Below are positions 18,163 through 26,940 of a stretch of DNA of 64,000 nucleotides, in pieces. A program made the position numbers and the translations under genes. Below the pieces are notes generated by a model. The model was not told where the DNA came from and did no database searches. It saw only the letters and a list, made by a program, of their open reading frames with translations. This stretch comes from Crenobacter cavernae (GTDB lineage Bacteria; Pseudomonadota; Gammaproteobacteria; Burkholderiales; Chromobacteriaceae): NCBI RefSeq assembly GCF_003355495.1, contig NZ_CP031337.1:1183001-1247000 (forward strand), read 5' to 3'. Positions within the stretch are counted from its first letter, which is position 1; each line of letters starts with the position of its first letter.

Positions 18163-19089
18163 ATGTCTTCCGCTCATCCGCATCACCAAGAAACAGTGCG
18201 CGGCGTCGGCTTCGCGCTCGGCGCCTACCTGTGCTGGGGGCTGTTTCCGCTGTACTGGAAGCCGCTTTCGAGCATCGCGCCGCTCGAGATCCTGTTCCAC
18301 CGCATCGTCTGGTCGGCGCTGCTCTTGACCGGCCTCTTGGTCTACCTGCGCACGCACCGCGTGGTGCTGCGCGCCTTCACCCAGCCGCGCGTGCTGCTGC
18401 TCTTCACCGCGTCGTCGCTATGCCTGTCGGCCAACTGGCTGACCTATATCTGGGCGGTCAACCACGACCATGTGGTCGAGGCGAGCCTCGGCTACTACAT
18501 CAACCCGCTGATGAACGTCGTCCTCGGCGCGCTGTTCCTCAACGAGCGGCTGACGAGGGTGCAGAAGGCGGCGATCGCGCTGGCCGCCGCCGGCGTCGCG
18601 TGGCTGTCGTTCGGCGTCGGGCAGGTGCCGTGGATCGCGCTCTTGCTCGCGGTCAGCTTCGCGCTGTACGGCTTGTTGAGAAAGACGGCCAAGCTCGCGT
18701 CGCTCGAGGGCCTGGCGCTGGAGACCTTCCTGTTGATGCCATGGGCGCTGATCGGCCTTGGCTGGCTCGCAAAGCGCGGCGAAGCGGGGATCTTGCACAG
18801 CGATCCTCTCGTGACCGTGCTGCTGGTCGGCGCCGGTTTCGTCACCACCGTGCCGCTCTTGTTCTTCGCCGGCGCCGCGCGGCGGCTGAAGCTCGCGACG
18901 CTCGGCGTGATCCAGTACCTGTCGCCGACCTTGCAGTTCCTACTCGGCGTGTGGCTGTACCACGAACCGCTCGGCGCCGAGCGGCTGGCTGGTTTCGCGA
19001 TGATCTGGTGCGCGCTGGCCTTGTACAGCGTCGCCGGCTGGCGCGACTACAAGCGCGGGCAGGCGAGGCTGACGGGCAAGGCGGCTTGA
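18163..19089 (+). CDS. rarD: EamA-family transporter RarD
   Basis: 308 aa, ten helices. RarD-type start (GFALGAYLCWGLFPLYWKPL), HRIVWS in helix 2, and SANWLTYIWAVNHDHVVEASLGYYINPL, which are hallmark motifs of the chloramphenicol-sensitive/RarD branch. A -10-like TATAGT at 18127-18132 lies upstream with no good -35. The ATG at 18163 is the first with family similarity. Substrate unknown. Confidence 0.9.
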   Translation: MSSAHPHHQETVRGVGFALGAYLCWGLFPLYWKPLSSIAPLEILFHRIVWSALLLTGLLVYLRTHRVVLRAFTQPRVLLLFTASSLCLSANWLTYIWAVNHDHVVEASLGYYINPLMNVVLGALFLNERLTRVQKAAIALAAAGVAWLSFGVGQVPWIALLLAVSFALYGLLRKTAKLASLEGLALETFLLMPWALIGLGWLAKRGEAGILHSDPLVTVLLVGAGFVTTVPLLFFAGAARRLKLATLGVIQYLSPTLQFLLGVWLYHEPLGAERLAGFAMIWCALALYSVAGWRDYKRGQARLTGKAA

Positions 19090-19101
19090 CCCGCTGAATA
19101 A

Positions 19102-19138
19102 AAAAGCTCGGCCAACCTTCAAGGTTGGCCGAGCTTTT
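19102..19138. terminator. Bidirectional terminator built from an inverted TTGGCCGA pair
   Basis: A near-perfect palindrome: the arm of 19102-19119 (AAAAGCTCGGCCAACCTT) pairs with 19121-19138 around a single C, with A/T runs at both ends. It lies between the convergent rarD and DUF1232 genes. Each arm contains the repeated word discussed in the findings. Confidence 0.88.
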
Positions 19139-19169
19139 CCATCCTGTATCTACATATCGGCTGGGCTGC

Positions 19170-19592
19170 TTATCGGAGGCCGCGCGTAGGCAAGAACGCC
19201 TGATAGGCCCACACGGCGCACAGTGCCGCCAACGCGACCCAGATGAGAATAATGACTGTTGCCGCAGCACGGCTTACGGGTTTGCCATTGAACATGGCTT
19301 CCCGCGCTTGTTCCCGGCACTCGGCCCAAACCAGGGGTGGAACCATCCGGATGGCCACGGCAATGCCGATCGGGATCAGGACAAGGTCGTCGAGATAGCC
19401 CAGAACCGGCACGAAATCCGGGATGAGATCGATGGGGCTGAACGCATAGGCCACAATGGCGGCGACCAGCAGTTTCGCGTACCACGAAGTTTCCGGATGA
19501 CGCGCAGCAAGATATAAGGCAAAGGTTTCCGCCTTCAGGCTACGCGCACATTGTTTGAGGTCTTCGAGCATTCGCAATGGCAACGAGTGCAT
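19170..19592 (-). CDS. YkvA-family (DUF1232) membrane protein
   Basis: 140 aa. The DUF1232 core is plain: WYAKLLVAAIVAYAFSPIDL followed by IPDFVPVLGYLDDLVLIP (about 37-75), then a C-terminal helix (about 110-130). The start could instead be Met8 at 19571; neither has a convincing ribosome site. Function unknown in the family. Its start is four bases from the stop of the inositol-monophosphatase-family gene on the same strand, so the two are likely one transcript. Confidence 0.82.
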   Translation of the reverse strand: MHSLPLRMLEDLKQCARSLKAETFALYLAARHPETSWYAKLLVAAIVAYAFSPIDLIPDFVPVLGYLDDLVLIPIGIAVAIRMVPPLVWAECREQAREAMFNGKPVSRAAATVIILIWVALAALCAVWAYQAFLPTRGLR

Positions 19593-19596
19593 GCCC

Positions 19597-20388
19597 CTAT
19601 TGGTTGTTGCGCACCCAGCGCCGCCACTGCTCGAACAGGTCCTTGTCCTGCGCCGCGAGCACCGAGCGCTGCCAGATCGGCCCCGCCCAGAAGTCGTCCT
19701 CGTTCAGGCAGGCGAGGCCGCCGCCGGCTTCCTCGAGGATGACCGCGCCGGCGGCGTAGTCCCACAGCTTCTGCCCGCCGTGCACGTACAGGTCGTAGCG
19801 GCCGGCGGCGAGGTAGCACCAGTCCAGCGTCGACGCGCCCATATTGCGCTGGCTCGAGAACGGCGCGACCGACAGCAGCCGGCTCGCGAGCTTGCCCGAG
19901 CGCAGGTATTTGAGGTCGACCGCGGCGATCGCGTCGCCCATCGGGTTGGGCGCCTTCTTCAGCGGCAGCGCGATGCCGTTCAGGTGCGCGCCGTGGCCGC
20001 GCTCGGCGTAGAACATCTCGTCGGTGGCCGGGTTGTAGACGACGCCGACCACGCCGCGGCCTTCGACGATCAGCGCGACCGAGATCGCGAAGTAGGGCAG
20101 GCCGTTGACGAAGTTGGTCGTGCCGTCGATCGGGTCGACCACCCACAAGCCGTCGCGGTTCGCGTCCCACAGCGCCTGCTGTTCTTCAGGCGTCATCTCC
20201 TCGCCGAGCACCGGGTGCGGCAGCACCGTCGGCAGCAGCCGGGTCAACGCCGCCTGGCTGGCGAGGTCGGCCTCGGTGAACAGGCTGCCGTCGTCCTTGC
20301 GGTTCTTGCCGACGCGCAAGAAGCGCGGCATCACTTCGGTCTGGGCGACTTCGCGCACCACGCGGATCACCTGGTCGACCACCTGCAT
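19597..20388 (-). CDS. Inositol monophosphatase family protein
   Basis: 263 aa Mg2+-dependent phosphatase. Metal-site residues are visible: GEE (62-64), DPIDGTTNF (85-93) and the C-terminal KLWDYAAG. ATG 20388 is chosen over the longer frame because AAGGAG lies seven bases upstream. The family covers SuhB, CysQ and histidinol-phosphatase-like enzymes; sequence alone does not settle which. It is divergent from rsmE. Confidence 0.88.
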   Translation of the reverse strand: MQVVDQVIRVVREVAQTEVMPRFLRVGKNRKDDGSLFTEADLASQAALTRLLPTVLPHPVLGEEMTPEEQQALWDANRDGLWVVDPIDGTTNFVNGLPYFAISVALIVEGRGVVGVVYNPATDEMFYAERGHGAHLNGIALPLKKAPNPMGDAIAAVDLKYLRSGKLASRLLSVAPFSSQRNMGASTLDWCYLAAGRYDLYVHGGQKLWDYAAGAVILEEAGGGLACLNEDDFWAGPIWQRSVLAAQDKDLFEQWRRWVRNNQ

Positions 20389-20512
20389 CCCCAATCTCCT
20401 TGTCTGTCGTTGCGGCCGAGCGGGCGGGTGGCCCGCAGCGTGCAGAGCGGTTGTTACACGAAGGGTAAACACCGCAAAATAACGTCATTGCCCCCGAGAT
20501 TCAATACTGACG

Positions 20513-21238
20513 ATGCCACGCTTTTTTGTCGACGCCGCGCTCGTGCCCGGCGCGCCTTTCGAATTGCCCGAACCGGTACTGCGCCACGTGCAGGTATTGC
20601 GACTGAAGGAGGGCGACGCGCTGACGCTGTTCGACGGCCGCGGCGGCGAGGTCGCCGCGACGCTGTCGTCGCTGGAAAAACGCCGCGCGACGGTGACGCT
20701 CGGCCAACATCGGGCGCTCGAGCGCGAATCCAGGCTGACGATCGGTCTGGTGCAGGCGGTGTCGAGCGGCGAGAAGATGGATTTCACGCTGCAGAAGGGC
20801 GTCGAGCTCGGCGTGTCGTTCTTCCAGCCGGTGCTGTCCGAGCGTTCGGTGGTGCGGCTGTCGGGCGATCGCGCCGACAAGCGCGTCGCGCGCTGGCAGG
20901 ACATCGTCGTCTCGGCGTGCGAGCAGTCGGGCCGCAACCGCATCCCCGAGGTGAGGCCGCTGATCACTTACGACGAATGGCTCAAGCAGGCGCCGCCCGA
21001 CGCGGCTCGTCTGATGCTGTCGCCGTTGGGCACGCAGAAGCTGTCGACCTTGGCCGAGGCGCCTAGCCGCGCGTGGCTGTTGGCCGGGCCGGAAGGCGGG
21101 CTGACGGCGAAGGAGGAAGCCGCCGCGATGGCGGCCGGCTGGCAGCCGCTGAAGCTCGGCGAGCGCATCCTGCGCACCGAGACCGCCGCGCTCGCCGCAG
21201 TGGCGGCGCTGCAGACCTTGTGGGGCGACTTCGCCTGA
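20513..21238 (+). CDS. rsmE: 16S rRNA (uracil-1498-N3)-methyltransferase
   Basis: 241 aa SPOUT-class methyltransferase using SAM. N-terminal PUA-like domain (about 1-70), then the knot domain with LLAGPEGGLT (about 190-199) and LGERILRTETA near the C-terminus, both diagnostic of RsmE. Length is typical. Confidence 0.95.
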   Translation: MPRFFVDAALVPGAPFELPEPVLRHVQVLRLKEGDALTLFDGRGGEVAATLSSLEKRRATVTLGQHRALERESRLTIGLVQAVSSGEKMDFTLQKGVELGVSFFQPVLSERSVVRLSGDRADKRVARWQDIVVSACEQSGRNRIPEVRPLITYDEWLKQAPPDAARLMLSPLGTQKLSTLAEAPSRAWLLAGPEGGLTAKEEAAAMAAGWQPLKLGERILRTETAALAAVAALQTLWGDFA

Positions 21239-21264
21239 GCGGGCTTCCGCCTCGCCCGATAAAA

Positions 21265-21302
21265 AACGCCGCCGCTTGCGTGTTTCTGCAAGCGGCGGCG
21301 TT
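21265..21302. terminator. Bidirectional intrinsic terminator
   Basis: Fifteen-base stem AACGCCGCCGCTTGC / GCAAGCGGCGGCGTT with an eight-base loop, A-run before and TTCTTCTT after. Between convergent rsmE and the zinc-ribbon gene. Confidence 0.85.
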
Positions 21303-21315
21303 CTTCTTGTGGATA

Positions 21316-21882
21316 TCAGGCCGGCTCGGCCGACAGCGCGTAGACGAAGTGGCTGCGCACCAGGATCTCGTTGTCGGCGCACTGCAGCGGCAGGCCCGGC
21401 TGCGCGACGCGCTCGAAGGAATAGCGCTGGCCTTGCCATTCGCACGCCTCGGGGATGGCCTCGCCCTGGAAGCGGCCGACGATGGCGTCGGCGAAGCTCA
21501 GCTCGGCGTCGGCGATCGAGGCGACCACCGGCGCGGCGGGCTCTTCGCCGGTCTGCCATTCGGGCTCGGGCGGGACGAGGGTCACGCCGCGGCGCGCGTT
21601 GCTCTTCATCCACAGCTTGTACAGCCACATCGGCAGCCGCACGCGGTGCACGCGCTTGTCGGCGGTGATCGCGCACGCGACGCCGAAACGGTGGCCGCAG
21701 TGCGGGCAGGCGGCGTGCGCGGCGAGGAACAGCTTCTGGTCGAGCATCAGCATCTTCCCTTCCATGTCGCGCGCCTCGACCGTCTGGCTGCAGCGCGGGC
21801 AGGGTTTGGCGAAGCGGCGGATCTGCGTGCCGTTGGCGAAGCGCTGCGGCAGCAGGCGGGAGAGGCGGTCGTTTCGGGTCAT
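21316..21882 (-). CDS. Hypothetical protein with paired Cys motifs
   Basis: 188 aa, no function recognised. CPRC (28-31) and CPHC (59-62) are spaced like a zinc ribbon, followed by a basic segment (KRVHRVRLPMWLYKLWMKSNARRG) and an acidic C-terminal half. No signal peptide or membrane helix. A separate transcript, bounded by the terminator at 21265 and a gap of over 100 bases to the hydrolase gene. Confidence 0.7.
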   Translation of the reverse strand: MTRNDRLSRLLPQRFANGTQIRRFAKPCPRCSQTVEARDMEGKMLMLDQKLFLAAHAACPHCGHRFGVACAITADKRVHRVRLPMWLYKLWMKSNARRGVTLVPPEPEWQTGEEPAAPVVASIADAELSFADAIVGRFQGEAIPEACEWQGQRYSFERVAQPGLPLQCADNEILVRSHFVYALSAEPA

Positions 21883-21993
21883 GCGGGCGCGGCTCTAGAG
21901 GTGACGAGCCGCCATTATAGCGTCCGCCGTCGCGGCGGCGGTGCCGCGATGGTTAAGGGCGGTACGGGGGGCGCCCCGTTTTGCGTCCGGCGT

Positions 21994-22560
21994 TCAGGCG
22001 GCGATGCGGCGGTGGCGGCCGGCGAGCCAGTCGTCGACCCGCGCCAGCCCGTCCGGCCACGGCCCGTAGCCGGAGTCCGGGTTGATATGGCCGGCGCCTT
22101 GCAGCCAGACGAGCTCGCTGCCCCATAGCTCGGCCAAGCTTTGCGCGCAGTCGGCGCGGCAGTAGGGGTCGTCGTCGCTGGCGATCAAGAGCGATGGGAA
22201 GGGCAGCGCTTCGCGCGGGATCGGGCCGAAGCCGGCGATCTCGGGCGGCACCGCCGCGCGTTCGACGTCGGCCGGCGCGACGATGATGGCGGCGGCGACG
22301 CGGTGCGGGTGACGGCGCGCGTAGTGGGCGAGCGCGATGCAGCCGAGGCTGTGCGCGATCACCAGCGCCGGCTCGCCGGCCGCATCGAGCGCGGTGTCGA
22401 GGCCGCACAGCCAGTCGTCGAGCTGCGGCGCGTGCCAGTCGCGGTTCTCGACGCGCGTGGCGGACAGCGCGGCCTGCCAATGGCTCTGCCAGTGCTCCGG
22501 ACCGGAGTTTTTCCAGCCGGGCTGGACGACGACCGGGAAGGGGGGACGGCGCAAGCTCAT
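21994..22560 (-). CDS. RBBP9/YdeN-family alpha/beta hydrolase
   Basis: 188 aa small serine hydrolase. It begins with the family signature VVVQPGWKNSGPEHWQSHW. The nucleophile Ser is in HSLGC (about residues 70-74), the acid in ASDDDPY (about 126-132), and the His in GAGHIN (about 156-161). Substrate unknown; family members are cytosolic esterase-like proteins. Confidence 0.9.
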   Translation of the reverse strand: MSLRRPPFPVVVQPGWKNSGPEHWQSHWQAALSATRVENRDWHAPQLDDWLCGLDTALDAAGEPALVIAHSLGCIALAHYARRHPHRVAAAIIVAPADVERAAVPPEIAGFGPIPREALPFPSLLIASDDDPYCRADCAQSLAELWGSELVWLQGAGHINPDSGYGPWPDGLARVDDWLAGRHRRIAA

Positions 22561-22701
22561 GGCGCGCTCCTGGTGCGATGACGACCCCGCAAGCTTAGCG
22601 ATGTCTGATAGGTTCTAAAAGAATAAAAATAGATTTTTTAAGATCTATAAGGCCTATTGGCGAGTGTGGCTTTTGTTATTAGAGAATTATTTTTTATTCT
22701 T

Positions 22702-22730
22702 TTGAGCGCTATTCGGCGTGCGTTTAGACT
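22702..22730 (+). promoter_or_regulatory. Probable promoter of the sulfate-binding-protein gene
   Basis: -35 TTGAGC (22702-22707), 17-base spacer, -10 TAGACT (22725-22730). The 100 bases upstream (22610-22700) are strikingly A/T-rich against the local GC content. This fits a CysB-type activator region, which is inference. Confidence 0.5.
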
Positions 22731-22767
22731 GGCTCCCATTCAAACCCGAACGCTCTGGAGCCCCGTC

Positions 22768-23772
22768 ATGAACGCACCGCTGAAACGTCTCTCGTGGGTG
22801 GCGATCGCCGCCCTGTTCGCCACCGGCGTAGAAGCCGCCACGCTGACCAACGTGTCATACGACCCGACGCGTGAACTGTATCAGGACGTGAACAAGGCCT
22901 TCGCCGCCGACTGGAAAAAGCAGACCGGCGAAGAGGTGAGCTTCAAGCAGTCGCACGGCGGCTCGGGCAAGCAGGCGCGTTCGATCATCGACGGGCTGGA
23001 GGCCGACGTCGCGACGCTGGCGCTCGGCTACGACATCGACGCGCTGGCCGACCACGGCCTGTTGCCGAAGAAATGGGAAGCGCGCCTGCCGAACAACAGC
23101 GCGCCGTACACGTCGACCATCGTGTTCCTGGTGCGCAAGGGCAACCCGAAGGCTATCCGCGACTGGGGCGACCTGGTGAAGCCGGGCGTTCAGGTGATCA
23201 CGCCGAATCCAAAGACCTCGGGCGGCGCGCGCTGGAACTACCTGGCGGCGTGGGGCTACGCGCTGAAGAAGAACAACGGCGATGAGGCTAGGGCACGCGC
23301 CTTCGTGGCGCAGCTGTTCAAGCACGTGCCGGTGCTCGATACCGGCGCGCGCGGCGCGACGCTGACCTTCACCAAGCGCGGCATCGGTGACGTGCTCCTG
23401 TCGTGGGAAAACGAGGCGGTGCTGGCGGTCAAGGAGCTGGGCCCGGACCAGTTCGATATCGTCGCGCCGTCGGTCTCGATCCTGGCCGAGCCGTCGGTCG
23501 CGGTGATCGACAAGAACGTCGACAAGCACGGCACCCGCAAGGTGGCCGAAGCCTACCTGAAGTACCTGTACACGCCGAAGGCGCAGGAGATCGCCGCGCA
23601 GAACTACTACCGTCCGCGTGACCCTAAGGTCGCCGCCAAGTACGCGAAGCAGTTCCCGAAGGTGAACCTGTTCACCATCAAGCAGGTGTTCGGCAACTGG
23701 CGCGTCGCCCAGACCAAGCACTTCATCGACGGCGGCGTGTTCGACCAGATCCAGGCGGCGAACGGCAAGTAA
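22768..23772 (+). CDS. sbp: Periplasmic sulfate-binding protein
   Basis: 334 aa. Signal peptide ending GVEA, then the sulfate/thiosulfate-binding fold: [36 protein letters not shown] and [20 protein letters not shown], all conserved in Sbp/CysP. GGAG lies eight bases before the ATG. No cysT, cysW or cysA permease genes adjoin, so it must dock to a transporter encoded elsewhere. Confidence 0.93.
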   Translation: MNAPLKRLSWVAIAALFATGVEAATLTNVSYDPTRELYQDVNKAFAADWKKQTGEEVSFKQSHGGSGKQARSIIDGLEADVATLALGYDIDALADHGLLPKKWEARLPNNSAPYTSTIVFLVRKGNPKAIRDWGDLVKPGVQVITPNPKTSGGARWNYLAAWGYALKKNNGDEARARAFVAQLFKHVPVLDTGARGATLTFTKRGIGDVLLSWENEAVLAVKELGPDQFDIVAPSVSILAEPSVAVIDKNVDKHGTRKVAEAYLKYLYTPKAQEIAAQNYYRPRDPKVAAKYAKQFPKVNLFTIKQVFGNWRVAQTKHFIDGGVFDQIQAANGK

Positions 23773-23796
23773 GCGCCGGTTCCCAAGCTGGATCAC

Positions 23797-23840
23797 AACG
23801 TTGGCCGAGCTCCCTTGCGGGGGCTCGGCCAACGTTTTTG
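23797..23840 (+). terminator. Terminator built from an inverted TTGGCCGA pair
   Basis: AACGTTGGCCGAGC (23797-23810) pairs with GCTCGGCCAACGTT (23823-23836) and is followed by TTTTTG. It lies between convergent sbp and ggt. Confidence 0.85.
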
Positions 23841-23877
23841 TTGCAGGCGAATCCGGCAGTCCAGGCCGAGTCGCCGC

Positions 23878-25638
23878 TCAGAAACCGGCGGTGGCACCGT
23901 CCGGGTTGCGCGGATCGGAATAGCCGTACAGGCCGTCGTCACGCACCTGGATGGTCTGGGTACGGCCCATGGTCGGCTTCTCCGCCACCTGGTAGCCCTG
24001 CTTCTTCAGGATCTGCAGCGTATCCGGGCTCAGGCCCTTTTCCACGCGCAGCTCGTCCGGCAGCCACTGGTGATGCACGCGCGGCGTGGACGCCGCTTCG
24101 GCCGCGTTCATGCCGAAGTCGACGGCGTTGACGATGGTCTGCAGCGTGGTGGTGATGATGCGCGCGCCGCCCGGGCTGCCCGTCACCAGCCACGGCTTGC
24201 CGTTCTTCAGCACCAGCGTCGGCGACATCGACGACAGCGGCCGCTTGCCCGGCTGGATGGCGTTGGCCTCGCCGCCGATCAGGCCGTAAGCATTGGGCAC
24301 GCCCGGCTTGGCGGAGAAGTCGTCCATCTCGTCGTTGAGCAGGATGCCGGTGCCACGGGCCACGATGCCGCTGCCGAAGTTGAGGTTGAGCGTGTAGGTG
24401 ACGGCCACCGCGTTGCCCTTGCCGTCGACGATGGAATAGTGCGTGGTCTGGTCGCTTTCGTACGGCTGCGGCTTGCCCGGCTTGATCGCCGCCGCCGGCA
24501 GCACCTTGACCGGGTCGATCTTCTGCGCCAGCTCGTCGGCGTATTTCTTCGAGGTCAGCCCCCTGACCGGCACCTTGACGAAGCCCGGATCGCCCAGATA
24601 CTCGGCGCGGTCGGCGTAGGCCAGCTTCATAGCCTCGGCCAGGTAGTGGATGGTTTGCGCGCTGTTCAAACCGTATTGGGACAGCGGGTAGCGCTCCAGC
24701 ATGTTGAGGATCTGGATGATGTGGACGCCGCCCGAGCTCGGCGGCGGCATCGACACGACCTTGTAGCCGCGATACTCGCCGCTCACCGGCGCGCGCTCGG
24801 CGATCTTATAGTTCTTCAGGTCGTCCTTGCCGATCAGGCCGCCGTGCCGCGCCATCTCGGCGACGATCTTGTCGCCGATCTCGCCCTGGTAGAACACCTT
24901 GGCGCCGTGCCGGGCGATCAGCCGCAGCGACCTGGCCAGGTCCTTCTGCACCAGCCGTTCACCCGCTTTCAGCGGGCGGCCATCCTTGAAGAACACCGCG
25001 CGGGTGCTGTCCCACCTGCCGAGGTTGTCCTTCTCCACGTCCATCATCTGCGCCAGAGTCGGGCTGACGACGACGCCCTGTTCGGCCAGCTTGATCGCCG
25101 GCGCGATCACGTCGGCCAGCTTCATCGTGCCCCAGCGCTTGAGCGCATGCTCCATGCCGGCCACCGTGCCCGGCACGCCGACGGCGAGATGGGTATAGAG
25201 CGAACGGCCTTCGGCCACATTGCCCTTGTCGTCCAGATACATGTCGCGCGAGGCCTTGGCCGGGGCGATCTCCCGGAAGTCCAGCGCGACGTCCTGGCCG
25301 GTCTTGGCGTCGTGCAGCATCATGAAGCCGCCGCCGCCGAGGTTGCCGGCGTTGGGCAGCACCACCGCCAGCGCAAAGCCGACCGCCACCGCGGCATCCA
25401 CGGCGTTGCCGCCGCGCTTGAGCATCTCCACGCCGATGCGGGTGGCCAGCTCCTGCTCGGCCGCCACCATGCCGTTCTTGGCATAGACCGGGTGGAAAAT
25501 ATCCTGATCGTAGTCGTATTTGACGACCGGGGCGGCGACCGGTGCCTCGGCCAGCGAGAGCGTCGGGTTCAGCGCCAGGGCGAAGCTCAGGGTCAACGCG
25601 TTCAGCGAGAAAGGGCGGCGGGAAACGATGGGTGGCAT
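23878..25638 (-). CDS. ggt: Gamma-glutamyltransferase
   Basis: 586-aa periplasmic N-terminal-nucleophile hydrolase that transfers or hydrolyses the gamma-glutamyl group of glutathione. Signal peptide (about 1-30), large subunit, then the autocleavage site DQTTHYS with Thr398 as the new N-terminus, and downstream MSPTLVLKNGKPW and GSPGGARIITTTLQ motifs. AAGGAG precedes the ATG. Separated by the terminator at 23797 from sbp; a role in sulfur or glutamate scavenging fits its neighbours. Confidence 0.96.
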   Translation of the reverse strand: MPPIVSRRPFSLNALTLSFALALNPTLSLAEAPVAAPVVKYDYDQDIFHPVYAKNGMVAAEQELATRIGVEMLKRGGNAVDAAVAVGFALAVVLPNAGNLGGGGFMMLHDAKTGQDVALDFREIAPAKASRDMYLDDKGNVAEGRSLYTHLAVGVPGTVAGMEHALKRWGTMKLADVIAPAIKLAEQGVVVSPTLAQMMDVEKDNLGRWDSTRAVFFKDGRPLKAGERLVQKDLARSLRLIARHGAKVFYQGEIGDKIVAEMARHGGLIGKDDLKNYKIAERAPVSGEYRGYKVVSMPPPSSGGVHIIQILNMLERYPLSQYGLNSAQTIHYLAEAMKLAYADRAEYLGDPGFVKVPVRGLTSKKYADELAQKIDPVKVLPAAAIKPGKPQPYESDQTTHYSIVDGKGNAVAVTYTLNLNFGSGIVARGTGILLNDEMDDFSAKPGVPNAYGLIGGEANAIQPGKRPLSSMSPTLVLKNGKPWLVTGSPGGARIITTTLQTIVNAVDFGMNAAEAASTPRVHHQWLPDELRVEKGLSPDTLQILKKQGYQVAEKPTMGRTQTIQVRDDGLYGYSDPRNPDGATAGF

Positions 25639-25849
25639 GCAGGGCTCCTTGTTCTAACGACGTAGCCGAAGCGTCAGACCGTCCGATGCGGCCTGACGGC
25701 GAGTCTGAAGACTCGCTAATGAATTATTTTTAAGCCAAAAAAGCGTTTATTACATAATCATTCGACGTATTCTGCGATCAGGCTCTAAGCTGCCGTCGCC
25801 GACGCGAATCGGCTACCATCGGGGCATCGTCCCTCCCGCCCCGCCGACC

Positions 25850-26557
25850 GTGACCGCTACCCCGCGCTACCAGCAGATCAAGGACTCCATCGTCGACGGC
25901 ATCCGCGACGGCCGCTTCCCGCCGGGCAGCCGCATCCCGTCCGAGCTCGACCTCGCCGCGTCCTTCGGCGTGTCGCGCATGACGGTGAACAAGGCGATCC
26001 GCGACCTGGCCGAGGCCGGCCTCGTCAACCGCATCGCCGGCAGCGGCACCTTCGTCGCCGAGGCCAAGGCGGTGTCGCCCTTGCTCGACATCAACAACAT
26101 CGCCGAGGAAATCCGCGCGCGCGGCCACACGCACAGCGCCGAGGTGCTGGCCATCGGTCGCGTGCCGGCCAGCGACGCGGTCGCGGTGCCGCTCGGCGTA
26201 CGGCTCGGCGACGCGGTCGGCCACACGCTGATCGTGCACTTCGAGAACGGCGTGCCGATCCAGCTCGAGGACCGCTACGTGAACCTCGCGTGGGCGCCCG
26301 ACTACCTGGCGCAGGACTTCACCCGCATCACCCCCAACCAGTACCTGATGGAAGCGTGCCCGCTGACCGACATCGAGCACACCGTCGAGGCGGTGCTGGC
26401 CGGACCGGCCGAGCAGGCCGCGCTCGACATCGCCGCCGCCGAGCCTTGCATCCTGGTGCACCGGCGCACCTGGTCGGGGCCGCATCTGGTCAGCTTCGCG
26501 CGGCTGTGGCACCCGGGCAGCCGCTACAAGCTGCGCTCGCAGACCCACGTGCGCTGA
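25850..26557 (+). CDS. hutC: Histidine utilization repressor
   Basis: 235 aa GntR/HutC-family repressor with an N-terminal winged helix (PRYQQIKDSIVDGI, then SRMTVNKAIRDL) and a UTRA effector domain that binds urocanate in known HutC proteins. Start is GTG 25850; there is no ATG before the conserved N-terminus. It lies upstream of hutIGUH on the same strand, and two TGTATATACA palindromes follow it. Confidence 0.93.
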   Translation: MTATPRYQQIKDSIVDGIRDGRFPPGSRIPSELDLAASFGVSRMTVNKAIRDLAEAGLVNRIAGSGTFVAEAKAVSPLLDINNIAEEIRARGHTHSAEVLAIGRVPASDAVAVPLGVRLGDAVGHTLIVHFENGVPIQLEDRYVNLAWAPDYLAQDFTRITPNQYLMEACPLTDIEHTVEAVLAGPAEQAALDIAAAEPCILVHRRTWSGPHLVSFARLWHPGSRYKLRSQTHVR

Positions 26558-26758
26558 GGCCTCGGCCAACCTTTTCTCTTACGGCTACCGCCTCCCGCAT
26601 CGGCCCCGCGCGTCCGGCATCGACGCGCGGGGCGCGTCCACCTTTCCTTCCCGACCCCGCCGTCCACCGGCCTGACCTCGCCTTCGCGCGCCTTGCCGGC
26701 CCGAACTGCCGCCTCGGCTGTCGCCGCCACGGCCGGGTTGTCGCTTGCGCGCAACAAA

Positions 26759-26768
26759 TGTATATACA
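26759..26768. promoter_or_regulatory. Predicted HutC operator 1
   Basis: Perfect palindrome TGTATATACA in the 383-base gap between hutC and hutI. The first 200 bases of that gap hold nothing else recognised except one TTGGCCGA word at 26562-26569. Confidence 0.55.
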
Positions 26769-26914
26769 ATTTATGAGGCACTGAACCCCACGCCGGGCCG
26801 GCCTCAGGCAGGCTTATACACAATATGGATAGCCGATAATCGCCTTGCTGCAAGGGTAATCCCCTTGCGCCGCGACACCGTCACGCCTTGACGCACGTCC
26901 GTGTTCTGCTTGAA

Positions 26915-26924
26915 TGTATATACA
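26915..26924. promoter_or_regulatory. Predicted HutC operator 2 at the hutI start
   Basis: A second exact TGTATATACA ends about 16 bases before the hutI ATG, next to the GAGGAGG ribosome site. Binding here would block transcription start or elongation. A TTGACG at 26888-26893 could be the -35 element. Confidence 0.65.
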
Positions 26925-26940
26925 TATTGAGGAGGCAGCC

